Counted from the first letter of the stretch, positions 1 to 21,782 are shown. The stretch is DNA of 64,000 nucleotides from Acanthaster planci (GCF_001949145.1 NW_019091468.1:650245-714244); one strand, 5' to 3'. Translations and numbers: made by a program. The notes: generated by a model not told the origin, from the sequence alone.

Positions 1-3000
1 GTCTACCTCCCACTCGGCCATGGGCTGCCTGGAGGACTGCCTCAACATCCTGCAGAGGCAGGACATCGCTCAGGGCCACCGGCCCAACAGCAGCATGGAG
101 CTGCCTCGATCCATGGCCAACATCAGGTCTGTCGAGTCTCTTTGCAATGTCATGGTCAAGTCCATTGCAAATCCTCTCCTAAAAGTTCTTTCACAGGCCC
201 TTTCACAATCGGTGCTCTTTATCTCATCGATGTTCTTGACTATCTCACAGTTTGTGTCGAAGTATTTTCCCCAGATTAAGATCATCTGACCTAATCAGGC
301 ACTCCAAACAATCAAATAATTGCGTTTGGTCGGTGCACATTATAACTCGTTGGCCCTGCTCTCTTCTTTGTACTTGCTGGCAGTCTGGATCTACTCGTAG
401 CCAATCAGCAGCCAGTCGGTAGTGTCATCAACACCAACAGTCCCGCCCACCTGCCAGTCAGTAACAGCATGGGAGACTCCTTGGATCATAGGGTGCCACG
501 TGAGTCCATTACGTAGAGATTTGAAATTGACTCACTGTAGCGATTTCCAAATGTACAAAATGTGTAGGATTGGTCCCATTCCTCAGCTGGTAGAATTGTG
601 TTGGCAGAGGTATAGCGTAATGGCAAAAGCGATGACAAATGCGGCATGGTGACATCAAGTCAAAATATTTCTTTTGAAAATTTGCAAAAGTTGGGCACAT
701 TTCAACTGGAGGAACTTTGCCGCAAATGTTTTGTGACGTGAAATTTGCTTCACTTTCACGATTGGCGGAAGGACGTGTATGAACCAAGTGGTAGGCAAAA
801 GGATAAAATTTTCTTGGCTTTCTGTGTGCTCGTAGTCATCAGTCCGACTGACGAGGTGGAAGACAAGGAAGGCGGGGAGGACGAAGACATTGGGGGCGTG
901 GAGGAACACAAGAGCGTCATCCTGCACCTGTTGTCGCAACTCAAGCTGGGCATGGACCTCACCAAGGTCAGTTGTCCTGGCGGTCCACTCTTTTAAGTTT
1001 GACCCAAAGCCTCAATCTATGCATGGATCTCACCAAGGTCAGTTGTCCTGGCGGTCCACTCTTTTAAGTTTGACCCAAAGCCTCAATCTAACACGGTGCT
1101 AAACCATACCGGGCATGGATCTCACCGAGGTCAGTCATTTCACCCTTTGAGTACGACTCCGACCTTCTCCAATCCGATGTTATCTGAACTTTATCCAAGC
1201 GTGGATCTTGCATGATCATGCCTGATTTTCTGTTTAGCAAATTGTGTTTTTTCTCCCATGCGTAGGTGGTATTGCCAACATTCATTCTCGAAAAGAGGTC
1301 TCTGCTTGAAATGTTCGCCGACTTCATGGCGCACCCCGATATGTTTGCCAGGTGAGATGGTCTGCCTCTTCCTGACTTTGCTAAATTGATCAACATGCTG
1401 CAGAGACCTGTGTGAAAGTACGGAAAGCGAATCGCACAAGTTGATGCTCGAAAAATTCTTTGCACTCCTGAACTGACGTATGCTGTAATTTTTCGACCCA
1501 CCCGCCAGGGGTGACATTTCTCAGCTTTTTTTGTTTTGGATTTCAGCTTTTTTTTTCCTCACCGGCTGTGTGCAAAAGTGTAGGAGATTTTCACAGTTCA
1601 GCTTCTTTATGCCCTTTTTTCAGCTGTTTTCAGCTATTTTTAATCATTCGTCAATCTCACCCCCCGACACATGTTGGCAACTCACTGTTTCAATACGTTT
1701 TTACTGGTTGTTTTTCTACCCAGAATTCCAAGTTTACCAACTCCAGAGGCTCGCATGATGGCGGTGGTGGAATACTATCTTTGCTCATTCCACGTGGGCA
1801 GAAAGGTAGAAAATGACATTTCTAGCGTAGTGTTGTAACGGTTTTTCGCAACACTGACAGCTTTCTTTCGGTCCTTCGACTTCTTTCTCTTGTCTAGTTT
1901 AACCGTGTACTTCATACAGTTAATATCGGAGAGCGTGCTAGCATGCTGGCAAATTGCCTTTTCGCTGCCATGTGACATGTGTACTTGTCAACACGTTTGA
2001 GTAATTCCGCTTGTCTTTGTGCACACAGTTGGCTCGAACGAGTCCGTTGAGGTTGAGTGTGTAGAGCCCCCAAGCTGCCGTGGGCCACTGAGTCTCTGAG
2101 TTTTGAAAAAGCAATGATGTGGTACGAAATGTCAGTCAAATCTGGAACAGATGACCACCAAATATCGGCATTTGTCATGTCCATCTTTGTGACGGACTGG
2201 GGTTGTGGTGTCCTGCCATTTTAAAAAGGCAGCATCTTCAGCTGAAAATGGTACCCTGCTGGGGGGGGGCGTGTGTAATGTGGAATAATGTGTGGTTAAA
2301 AAACACCTGTAACTAAAACTTCTTGGAAGGTAACACTCGGCAAATCCTCGCCCGAATGTAGGGTTCCATCGCCAAGAAACCCTACAACCCCATCATCGGG
2401 GAGACGTTCCACTGTTCCTGGGAGCTGCCGTCAGACTCTGGCCCGTCTGACGGCCTCACTGAGAACAGCCACGTCACCTTTGTGGCTGAGCAGGTTTCGC
2501 ACCATCCACCGGGTGAGTTGTACCACGTGATGTGATTTTAATGAGACTTCATAAGTTGTGGTCTGTGGGTTTGCTCTTGCATTTCTCCCGAGTTAGGGGT
2601 TTGTGAATAGTACACAAGTGCCTGTGCTTACAGATAGCCATAGCCATGTCCAAAAGTCATGGCTTTGTCTGGCAATAACACACATGTCTACGGAGGCTGG
2701 CATGTGGCTGCAGCTTCTTCCCATAGATATGTGTTACTGCCAGCCATAGCCACAGGTGATTTGGACATGGCTATTATTGTTGAGCACTCAACCAAAGCTA
2801 TCAAAATACATTTTCATTGTGTCAAACGGAAGTGGCTTATGACTGATGTAAATGGCAAGGCAAATTTTGGGAGGGTACAACTGCAGACTAGGGGTCCTTG
2901 GTTCAAATCCTGTCAGGTACAAATTGTGCTTGCTCTTCCTTTATCTGTCAAGTTATGTTGTGGCAGGTATTATGGCTTGTAATTGTACTGTGGGTCGTGC

Positions 3001-5571
3001 ATTTTATGATAGAGCGCTTGAACTGCAGTGGACATGTCCCAGGTTCGAATCCTGCAGTAATAAATTTTGCACACCCAATGGGACATGCACTTCTGCACGA
3101 GTACAAATGAGATTTACATGTTACATGCACTATCATATTTAAAACTGTTGGATCCTGACAGATTGTGACTTTTTTGAGTCACTGTCAAGTTTTCCATTCC
3201 GAACTTTTCCACAGTGTCAGCTTTCTACGTAGAGTGTCCCAGCAAGAAGATCTACATGAATACCTGGATTTGGACCAAGTCCAAATTCCTGGGCATGTCG
3301 GTCGGAGTGAACAACGTAGGAGAAGGTATAGTAAAATCAAAAGTCAGTATTTGTTGCGACATTGGTCAATTTGTCCTGCTTTGTTGTGACAAGGATTTGA
3401 AGCGAAACCATTTTGCCTTTTTTTTTACGAAAACCAGGCACGATTCGGGACTTGGAGCACAGTGAAGACTACACCATGACGTTCCCCAGCGCGTACGGCC
3501 GGTCCATACTCACGGTGCCCTGGATGGAGCTTGGGGGAAGGTGCACAATACATTGCCCGCAGTCTGGGTACCAGGCCGCTATAACCTTCCAGACAAAGGT
3601 GAGCGAGACATACCATACCTCAAAGAAGCTGGTTTGATAATCGGACAGAGCGTGCATAAAACATGTTGTAGGTCATTTGGTGGTAATCAGTGTAAGGATG
3701 CAAGACCAACTCTGTCAGTGTGGCTTTGCTCATTTGCTGGATTCTTACGTGACAGCACATTTTTGGTTTGAAAATATGAAAAATCTGCCTGTTTTTCCTA
3801 AATGGCCTTACCGTATCTTGTTTGGCAGCCATTTTACGGTGGTAAGGTTCACCGTCTGAATGCGGAAGTGAAGAACCCCGCCAACGCCCTTATATGCAGG
3901 GTGCAGGGCGAATGGAATGGGCAACTGGAATTCTCATATGCAGGGGTGAGTAACTTGAATGACATTGTAGTTTTGTTCATGAATATGGAACTACATATAA
4001 CCAAAACGGCAGCTTAATACTTTTATAATTGTGAAACAATCGAAAATTCAACTCAGACACAGTGGTGAACTCTGAAGATTTTGTATCTTTAAAAATATTC
4101 TTTGCCGCTGCCCTTTGACAACCTCTCTGAAACTGGTTATTTTTGCATTTTCTCACAGCTGTGGTGTTTTGGCCAATTAACCCATTTCAGCGAGATCTTT
4201 AAAGGGTAGCTGCGAAGAACTGTTTTTAATACAAAACTTCTAGAAGCATTTAGAATGCACTGAGAGCGGGGCAAACCTAGCCAAGGGCTGCAATCCTCGG
4301 ATTGCAGCCCTTGGCTAGGTTTGCAATCTTGTGACAGTCAGAGATAAAAATATCAGAAATCGGAGAAAGTTGTCTGAGCATTTCAAAGTCGCCAAATTGA
4401 CTCCCGGTCACGTTTCACTTGAATGCCTCTTGTATGGAGCCAATCTGTCTATCTTGGATTCTGCAAAACACTGGTATACTGCATCAATGAATTGTGGTTT
4501 AATTTTTCTGTTCTAATAGGGTGAGAAGAAAGTGGTAGATTTGACCAAACTGAGCGGCATACCCAAGCGGATTCGGCCCATAGCCATGCAGGGCACCTTT
4601 GAGTCCCGTCGACTCTGGCAGAACGTGACCAACGCGCTGAAGATAGGCGACATCAACACCGCCACGGAGCACAAGCGATACGTGAGTTCTCTGCTTAAGT
4701 CTGCTGGTTCGATCTCTCCAGCGGTCAGATGTTCACTGAAATATTTCACTTGCTGCTGCAAAATGTCTTCAAAAAGTAATAAGAAAAATGATTTGTTTTA
4801 CCTTTTTGATGACTTTTAAAGTGATTATGTCTCTTACTCAAATTAAGAGATCTTCATTAATCTTTTGATGCAGCAGAAATGTCTTGGAATTTGCTTCCAT
4901 TTTCTGTGGAAAAATTAGGCCCTTGGAAATGTCTCATTTGGCTAATTCACAGGGTTTGAAATTTAGCAATCCATAAAAAAATGAGGTATCATAAATTTTA
5001 AATATCAATAGGAAATAAAGTGCCCAAAATTCTTCTACGCCTGGTGGAACTTATTTTCAAACCACTGTACCTACATTTAAACCGTAAACTGAGGTCCAGT
5101 GGTTCAGTGGGTATTTCAGAGTCAATCTTCGTTTACTACACCCCGTCCCCTTTCCAAATTTGCATCTGCCATACGAGTCAGGCTTTGCATAGCGTCATAT
5201 TTTGTTTGTTAAGTTGGTTACTTCTTTCAAAGGCATGTCTGTGATGTAACCCTCTTTATCAAATTATTAGTTATTATATGACGTTGATATCAAAGTCGTG
5301 TGATGTCTGAAGACGCTACTTGAAAAAACAAAGGGGTGACCACAACTGTATTGCAAGTTGGGAGAGCTGCCCCGCTGTCCTTGCTTTTCCCCCTCGTGTA
5401 GGAATTGTGTTGTGGTTTCAATAGTGGCCTTTCTTCCCCTCTCATCAACAGCTTGAAGAGAGGCAGCGCAGGGAGGAGCGGGAACGGAAGGAGACCAACA
5501 CGCCTTGGCGGACCAAGCTCTTCAAGAAGAGCGGTGAGGGCTGGTGCTATAACGGGATCCTGCAAGCGTAG
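1..5571 (+). CDS. OSBPL9: Oxysterol-binding protein-related protein, ORP9-like (3' part, ten exons)
   Basis: Lipid-transfer protein of the OSBP/ORP family; relatives exchange sterol or PI4P at membrane contact sites. Exons: 1-126 (cut by the window edge), 843-966, 1266-1351, 1724-1805, 2362-2512, 3215-3325, 3438-3598, 3829-3945, 4520-4681 and 5452-5571. All phases match, giving 412 residues of the C-terminal half. The exon at 843 encodes [14 protein letters not shown] and the next [16 protein letters not shown], the start of the lipid-binding ORD. The family fingerprint EQVSHHPP lies at about 2485-2511. Later exons give [20 protein letters not shown] and [10 protein letters not shown], then a charged [14 protein letters not shown] tail before the stop at 5569-5571. 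Similarity is greatest to ORP9 within the ORP9/10/11 group, from memory of the family. The N-terminal PH domain must lie left of the window. The donor of the 843-966 exon is tandemly duplicated. Confidence 0.93.
951..1136 (+). repeat. 71-bp tandem duplication spanning an exon end and donor site
   Basis: The segment 951-1021 is repeated almost exactly at 1022-1092, with a third partial copy at 1114-1136. Each copy begins with catggaYctcacc and carries a donor-like aggtcagt, with GT at 967, 1038 and 1130. Only the first donor keeps the ORP9 reading frame; extension to the second meets an in-frame stop. Confidence 0.9.
1508..1665 (+). mobile_element. Dispersed element, copy 1 (partner at 25203-25352)
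   Basis: About 155 bp sharing high identity with 25203-25352, including the runs ttttcacagttcagcttctt and tcagctgttttcagctattt. Both copies start with a GTGA(G/C)ATTTCTCAG-like end and finish in aatctcaccccc, a short inverted terminal match. This copy lies in an ORP9 intron. It looks like a short non-autonomous element; no coding capacity is seen. Confidence 0.6.
2850..3100 (+). repeat. Two tRNA-derived-looking units with B-box motifs (possible SINE pieces)
   Basis: Two related units, each running actgcag...ggttcRaatcctg...attNtgc, lie about 140 bases apart. They contain ggttcaaatcc near 2900 and ggttcgaatcc near 3041, which fit the RNA polymerase III B box and the tRNA T-loop. I could not fold either into a full tRNA with an acceptor stem, so they are better read as tRNA-related repeat fragments in an intron than as functional tRNA genes. 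Confidence 0.4.
4271..4324. repeat. Perfect 26-bp-arm hairpin in an ORP9 intron
   Basis: The left arm from 4271 is exactly the reverse complement of the right arm ending at 4324, with a 2-base spacer. Such a cruciform-prone palindrome could be a collapsed fold-back element. A miRNA precursor is less likely because the stem is perfect and the loop tiny. Confidence 0.9.
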
Positions 5572-5758
5572 CGAGGGGCCAACTCTCCCAACTGTCCAAA
5601 GTAGGGCCACTTTCGTCTGTGTCTGTCTTGTCTCCAAAGCTGCTTTCCCATTGGACTTTTCGTCCGTCCGGCAGGCCAATCCGTTTAAGTTGTTCAGTCG
5701 TCCTGAGCGTTACCAGCTTAAAGCAACTTTACGAGAACTTTACTTTACGAGAACTACC

Positions 5759-5764
5759 AATAAA
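5759..5764 (+). promoter_or_regulatory. Poly(A) signal AATAAA of the ORP9-like gene
   Basis: A canonical AATAAA lies about 190 bases after the stop codon at 5571, the first on this strand. It is the likely 3' end signal; the cleavage site was not identified. Confidence 0.5.
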
Positions 5765-5974
5765 CTCAGGTTCTTGTCCGTTTTTGTAGGACTTGGATGA
5801 ACGTGCATCAGCATTGGTACTTTTTCCTTTTGGTAATAATACTGAAGCCCGGCAGAGCTTACAGGTGTGATGATGTCATGCTGAGTACGTTGCATTGCAT
5901 TGTGGGTACCTTGTGTGGGCATTGGGAATGACTGCGTGGTGGACTACTTTGTCCTGTTTTTTCGTCACCTAGCC

Positions 5975-6440
5975 GTGTGGTATTCGATTCCGTCACAAGT
6001 CCTTTCAAAAGAAGCTCCGTAAGTCCAGTCGCAAGTCCCTTCACCTGGCCAATCACAAGTCCCTTCACAAGGTCAGTCACAAGTCCCTTCACAAAGTCAG
6101 TCACAAGTCCCTTCACAAGGTCAGTCACAAGTCCCTTCACCAGGCCAGTCACAAGTCGTTTCACAAGTCCAGTCACAGGTCCCTTCACAAGGCCAGTAAC
6201 AAGTCCAGTCACAGGTCCCTTCACAAGGCCTGTATCAAGTCCAGTCACAGGTCCCTTCCCAAGTCCTTTCACAAGTCCCCTCACCAGGCCAGTCATAAGT
6301 AACGGGGTGAAAAAAAAAAAATGATTTTGTCGCTGCTCATTTGAATAATTGTGCATTGGCAAAAAACTGAATGACTAGTGATGGACTTGTGATGGACTCA
6401 CGGGGATTTTGCAGGGACTTGTGATGGACTTGAATACAAC
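5975..6440. mobile_element. Fold-back element with expanded internal tandem array (copy 1)
   Basis: The left end (gtattcgattccgtcacaag) is a diverged reverse complement of the right end (cttgtgatggacttgaatac). Between them is an array of degenerate units of the type cacaagtcccttcacaaggt, about 5990-6300. A second copy with a much shorter array is at 61052-61253, and both share gtgaaaaaaaa...tgctcatttgaata in the interior. The array leaves long open frames on both strands that are composition artefacts. Confidence 0.75.
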
Positions 6441-9400
6441 ACTGTCGCCAAGAAAAATTAGGGTAGACACCCTCTTTGGTAAAATTATTGAGTGTCATGT
6501 CATGCCTTTTTTTATCTCTTGCATGTTTCCTCTCACACCAAAGAACGGTGCAAAGGGCATCCATGGCCGAGTGCATTTTGAATCATTTCGACCAAAGTTG
6601 AGAAACCAAACCAAAGAAAAGAGAAGTGTTTTAATTGGAAAAAAAAATTCACAATTACAACTGCTGTGCTGTCTGCCCATCTGGCCAGTGAATCGAGCGG
6701 AGAAATTCGAAGCGAGTGTTTAATAATTTCCCATCAGGGCGTGGATAATTTTTATGAAGGTGTTGATGACGGAACAGGTCAAGCATGGAAAGTCTGGTTT
6801 AAAGGCACGGTCCAGCGGTCAGCAGTGTTGCGCTGAATTGAATTAATATGCCACCCACATGTTCCTTGCACAAAGAAGAATACTTTGGTTCACTGTGTAT
6901 GAGCATCTACATACCTCAGTTAATTAAGCGCCACCCACTGCTGGTTTGTGGTAATTTCACGGGCATTTGGTTGCATCTTAAACGCATACCAGTGACAACC
7001 GCGCGAATGCCTTACAGCATTATGTGAACTCTGTACATTGACACCCAGTTTGCCTGTGAAATCGCAGAGATACTCGAATACGTTTAATTAATGGGAGCTT
7101 GCAGCAAGTCTGGAGGAAAGCAGGTTTTCAGATTTCAGTTTTAGCGTGTCAAGGATATTCCAGGAACTTTTTCTGAGAAAGGAATTTTCTTGGATACGCT
7201 TTGGAGAAAATTGAAAATTAGAGCAAATGTTATCAATGTTGGGGGGTGCTGAAAAAGAAATTGAAAAATTGAAAAAGGAAGTGGATGAAAGAGTTTCAAA
7301 ATGACTGATTTTCTTTGAAAAACAAACCTTGAAATGGACCCTCTTCCATTGTTTGTGGTTTTTCAATTTGTTGCTGATGAGGGCTCCCCTCACCCCTGGA
7401 AAGTATCCTCGCAACACCCATGCAAAATTGTTTGAAAAGAATTGATGACAGTTACATTGGTGAAAGCTTTAGTACTGAGACTTGATGCAAGGCCTTTTTA
7501 TGTTCAGTGTCATATTTGGCAAAGGTTGCTGTGATCACAAATGGAAGTCTGCGTAGTATCCAAGCCTAAGCAAAGCGGCTCTCCTTTTCGTGTGCTCGGG
7601 GACGGGCGACTTGAAACAAAACAAGCAACAACTCCATTTTCATAAGCAGTCGACTGGGCTCAGTGGAAACTTACCAACACGTCCGAAACAAAAGTTGGTC
7701 AGCCTAGAGTGTTATGCTGTTCAGGTTCTTGGTAAAATGCTTGCAAAACCAGGAAATATAATTAAAAATCCAGATTTGAAGGTCTGCATTTTTGACGTAG
7801 TAATAATGAGTATAACCACGTAAGTCTTGTTTGTGAGTGGAGTTCCAAAAGGAACTAGTGAACTCAATATTTCGGCCAGTTTGTTCTACTCTTCATTTGG
7901 AGAACAGAAACAAATTCTTGTTTTGGGATATAGCACCAAAAACAACTGTCTGTTTTGTGTCCAATTTATGGGAATTTCCTAAGGCAGTCACTGTGTATAT
8001 CAGCATTTTAACCAACACTGGAAAGATGAAACGTTTTCTCAGTTGTTTACTCAAACGGGTAATGAATTTTGTGTATATTCAGCAGTGATGCCTGTTGTGA
8101 TGTGTCCACAGAGGGCTGTGTTTGAATTTGAATTCGTCAGACTAAAAAGACACTGTTGCTATACTTCGTGATTCGGGGCAAGCTTTTGCATAGTGACCAC
8201 CATCTGTGGAATGGACTGGTTCCTTTGTGCCCTTCTTATCCATTGAAAACTGCAAGGCATCTCTTATGTAACTATAAACCAAAAAATTGCACCAGATCAC
8301 GAGGTGTAGCAACTGTATCTTCAGTATGGAGAATTCAAATTGTAATGTTGACGTGAATTTAAAGAACTCAGTGTAGCAGATTTTATTCAAATTTATACAA
8401 AAGGCTTGTGAAATCTGTGACCTTCAATTGCCTGATAAGTTATTACGTGTCATTCTGTGGCTTTTCACAAAGTTGGCTGCTGGACGTTAAACATCATCCG
8501 TTCGGCCAATAGCTTCACTCGGCGTTCAGTTGGAACCAAGAGAAAAATTCAAATGTAACATTTTTAATGTTAGTCATATGCAATTTCTGTGTCGTGCGTT
8601 GTTACTCGAGGTGACGTGCATGAACATTTTAACATCTTTCCCATGTGAATTTGTGATTGTGTTAAAACATATGCCTGTATGCTGTTTTATTTTTAGTCTG
8701 TTTGTTAAGTGATTCTTAGAACCCCCAGTGTTGGGAATTTCTCAATCTTCATTGTCAGCAATACCTTGTGCCCCTTATATTAATACATTTGCTCTGGTTG
8801 TGAAAAAAATTGCAATAGCGACATGTGCCAGATGTGTCGTACGGAAACAGTAAACTACGAGGGGAGAAAAGTGTCAGAAAAAAGTATTTTCGTTTTAGAA
8901 AACTCTTGATGTGATTGCTTTAGGATTGTGAATCATTTCTTTGCCTCCTTGAACAAATCACTTAATAAGATATTCATTTAGTCATTGTTATGTAAGGTAT
9001 TTATATGTCAGTTACAGACAAAGTAATATATGTATATATGTAAATGAGCAGTGAAAATATAATGAATATTTTTGATCCGGTGCTTAGTGATTGGACGGTG
9101 ATTGTTGGACAGTGAGATGTATTAAGACTGTCAAGCTAAGTAGTGTCATGCTATATTTCAGAGGTGGTCGGAAAAAAATTTATTCCAAAGAAAAGGGGTA
9201 ACAGGTCTTCTTAATTGGGGTTTATTTGGTCTAAATATATGGGTCAGGGGATGTCAAAACAGGGACCAGCTTAACTTTTTTTTTTTAAAAGACGGTGCAA
9301 AATCTTTTGAAGATCATGCGATTGGAGTATGTGGAGATATTCTTCCGTGAAGGTATTTTTTAATGGTTCAGAATGTTTTGCAAGTGAATTCTTGTTATTG

Positions 9401-11393
9401 CTGATGTGCGTCATTCACCGAGAAAGATGTGTGTTTGGGTCAGTGTGTTGATTCGAGGAGGGGGAGTGGCAATGGCAATAGATGGGGGGTGGAAGGTAAG
9501 GGCTGTTGGCCTCGGCTAACTAAAGGCTAAGATTATCACAAGGCACCGGGATAGTCTTGAACTTAAATGTATCAGTAACTAGATTATTTTTTTTCTGAGA
9601 TTTATGGACGCAAGTGGTGTTCAGTGTTGTGCATTCAGAACTTCTTAGTGGCATTGGTATGCAACTTACTGCTTCTTAACTCCTCAAATCTTATTCCAGC
9701 AGACACCCCATCTTCCAATGATGACACAGTATCCATTCCACCTGCCCCTGAAATCGATCGGAGAAAGAAAAGACAAATTGCTTTAGCAAAGTTTCCTGAA
9801 CAGGTTGAGCAGAAACCATTTTGTAACTAAGAGCAATCCTGTTTAAGTTTAAAAGACAGTTGCCATGTAAAGTTTATTGGTTGAGCACAACCATACGAAC
9901 GGTATTTTCTCCCGAAAGTAGGTGTGCAAAATTGGGCCCAGATTATGAAGGAAGTTGTAGACATTTCAGGGAAGGTTTGTTGGTTTTCATGGCACGACAG
10001 TTTCATCATGTTATCGTAAAAATCAAAATATCTGTGTGCTTTCTTTTTTCATAAGCTCGCTGTCTTTTGATATGTATACATCTTCTAACAAAGTACATGT
10101 AGATTCAATTTGCCTACTTAGAGGGAAAAAATGAAAAAAATGTATCGGATAAAAAACAGGAAAAGAAAGTTTAAAACTAAAGAATTTTTTGTACGACTGT
10201 TAAGAAATTTAGAAGAGTTTAAGCACACGTGCGGTTCGTGGTGTTATAGGGGTTGGGTTGGTCCCCCTATTCTCCCGAATTATGCAGCTTTTCCATAATG
10301 GCTTTAAAAACAATTTTAATTCCATTTTTCCTCAAAAATGTCTTAAAGTTCCTACATGCAGTTCTCAAAATGCCTTAGGAAAAAGAGGCTCACACAAATA
10401 AAAAATGTTAAGAAATATTGCCCTTCAAAAGCTGCTTTACTTCTTTAACATTTTGGCCCCAAACTATTCCTGGTCGATGCGAGAATTTAAAAACCTTCTT
10501 AGCACAAGGTCGAAACCTTCTTTTCGTGGAGACACCAGTTGAAATAAGAAAAAACGTTTCGTAATTTTGTAACTTTTTAAAAGTGTTAAAAGTCCAGTTA
10601 TTTTACAATTGAATAAAGACAGGAAAAAAAGGTTCAACCTCCAACCAGCATTTCCACAAAGTTGTTATAATTAGTTGACTTGCCCGAGAGAAATACAATT
10701 GTACGTGTATTTTGCCTGTTTACGTCGTATGCGTTTTCCGCCAAGGTAAACCACGCATGAAATGAATCTGGTACGACACACGTTACACACCCCATTGAAA
10801 CGAATAAATCCTTGGTCATTGTTTTAAAACCTCCCCTTTTAAATCAATTATTTGCAGTATTATATCTGCTTTTATCTGTAGTACAGATTAATTGCATTTG
10901 AGTACATAATTTCCAGAATAACGCCTTGATATTGTGCTGTGGATTTGTCCAATAACTTGCCAAACCAGACTGCTAATATTGAGACCGAGTCATGATTACG
11001 ACGCCAAAATTATGACCCCAGACGACTGAATATCTACTGGCAACCATTACCCCATCTAACTACACAATTCTGTAGAAAACGCTGACTTGACTTTTGATAG
11101 ACTTAAATATGAAAGAAATATTGACTCAGTTTCCTGTCGACCCCAGAGACCGCAAAACCATCCAAAAAACAAAAAAAAAACCACAGAAAAAAAAATTGAC
11201 TTATTTTAGTTAACTACATTCAGTAACTAATCACACGCCTGTATCGTGTTTTTCACGCTTAATCAAGTTGAGCTGAACGATGCTCAAGCTGCCGGCTTCT
11301 GCACTGTTTTGATCCAAATTTGTCAACTTGACTAGATTTTAATAAGTCACAGAAGTAGGCCTACCCACGTACATCTGCAAAANCGTACATCTG

Positions 11394-11425
<32 letters not shown>

Positions 11426-13009
11426 CAAGTAGGCCTACTTCGGTTTTGTCAACTAAAGTGACCAGAGTTTAAGCATATTGTGAATAATACCAGGCAGCTG
11501 TCGGCGTGGGATGTGGATTACTCGAGCTGACGCGCGGCCTTCTTGATAGTGCAACTTGTACACGTGTAAGCGGATTATACGTTCATTGCTTATGGCGGGA
11601 GCTTTAGAGGATCGACAATTTCAAACTGATCAAAAATGGTTGAGAAATTTCTGTGACACCCCACGGGCAAGTATATGTGCAGTGCTCTTTTACCCCACGA
11701 GCAAGTATATGTGCAGAGCTCTTTTAACTGACCTAGTGTCCAAATAGGCCTAAGGTTACCTGAGGAATCCTCTAAGTATTCTTAATGTCTCTGCGAGTCT
11801 GCTCTGCTCCTTTATTTTGGACTTGTGATCTTGTACTGCAGCCTACTTCATCGCATACCAATAATTTCAATGTCTTTGGCTTTTTCTAAGCACAGAAAAG
11901 GGAATAGGGCCTTCTAGTTCTACTCCGATCTCAGTAAGTTGGGTGATCCCTTTGTCTTGAGATTGGAAGAGGTGGACATCATCACCCCGGATGCCTGCTC
12001 CTGCCCATGTCCAACCCCCGTATGAGCAAGGGACACTTGTCGCATAGGGGGCATTACGTTTGCTCGGGTAGATTTCAAGATTTCAAAAAAGGATGGGGGC
12101 ACATCTACTGGATATGCGATTTTCTTCTTTCTATTCCTCCACGCTTGTTTGTAGTTACACCACTGTTAGGCCCATCTTCTCAGTTCGAGATTCCGTCATC
12201 TGGTCATTCCAACCATGGAGGTCGCCGGATCAGCTGTGTTGACCACATTGTCTGACGGTCAAGTTCGTGTTTTAGCTATTTGTCACAACACCGATCGTTG
12301 TTTAGCAACTGGATAACGACACCGTCTCCCCAGACCTTTTCATCCCTTGGGAAGTTCGAACTCTGCAGAAGGCAGTGTAATCCAGAAGTAAAGTGGGAAC
12401 TCCAAGCTTCCAGGGGAAGTACACGTCCGTGTAGGGTGTACCACGAGAGGACTGCGTCCGAGTTCCGTCTGCCATGTACCAGTAATCGTTTGGAGTTCAA
12501 CTTGACTACCAGTCGTTCTCTTAGTATATTTCAAACCGAGGGCTGAGTTTGTACTTTGTAATGGATATTTCTCGAGGAAACTAACATCACTTTATTTGAT
12601 ATTGTAATTTTACTCACAAGTATGCGGGACCTCTTGAATAAACTCACTTTTTATGAAGGACTTGTCTGGTTGCTAAAAACAAATAAGTACGCGACTTGAA
12701 GGGCTAGTTTATGCAACGTTTCAGCTATTTTCGTCCCTGTCGAACTTTCTTGAAACCCGTCATCTCCGCCATTTTCTCGACCGAGTCAGTGCTTGTCCCA
12801 CTTCCTGATTTCTGCATTGGGGCGAAAAGTGAGCCTGTCTCTTCAGAAGCAGCCCTTCCCTGTGAGGGTACTGTTGAGTTGTCACCGGGACTGAGCTCAT
12901 TGGAAGACGGACCAACTCTTTTGCTGTATGCTGGGGGAGCTGTAAGGCGAGATTGACAGAGGAAAAGTGGAGTTTCAAGGTAGCAAACGAGACCGGGTCC
13001 ACGGGAAAT

Positions 13010-21782
<8,773 letters not shown>

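Larger units (their letters stand above)
5572..13009. other. Intergenic region between the ORP9-like and Crk genes
   Basis: After the ORP9 3' end this AT-rich stretch contains the fold-back element at 5975-6440, a single ambiguous base at 11383 and a poly(A) run of about 30 at 11394-11423. I see no exon of a recognisable family on either strand. The interval 12000-12950 is less AT-rich and precedes the proposed first Crk exon, so it may hold promoter or 5' untranslated sequence. Confidence 0.6.

Noticed and set aside
5859-6362. Open frames of 167 (minus) and 115 (plus) codons with repeated VKGLVTDL-like or SPFTRPVTS-like units
   Set aside because: Both are readings of the internal tandem array of a fold-back element; open on both strands because of unit composition and length.
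9624-9830. 68-codon frame ending in a Lys/Arg-rich stretch after an acceptor-like sequence
   Set aside because: No recognised family, no partner exons, and no phase evidence tying it to ORP9 or CRK.
12007-12546. Possible retroelement-like coding in 12.0-12.5 kb
   Set aside because: Several short frames, each stopped; no protease, RT or integrase motif found.
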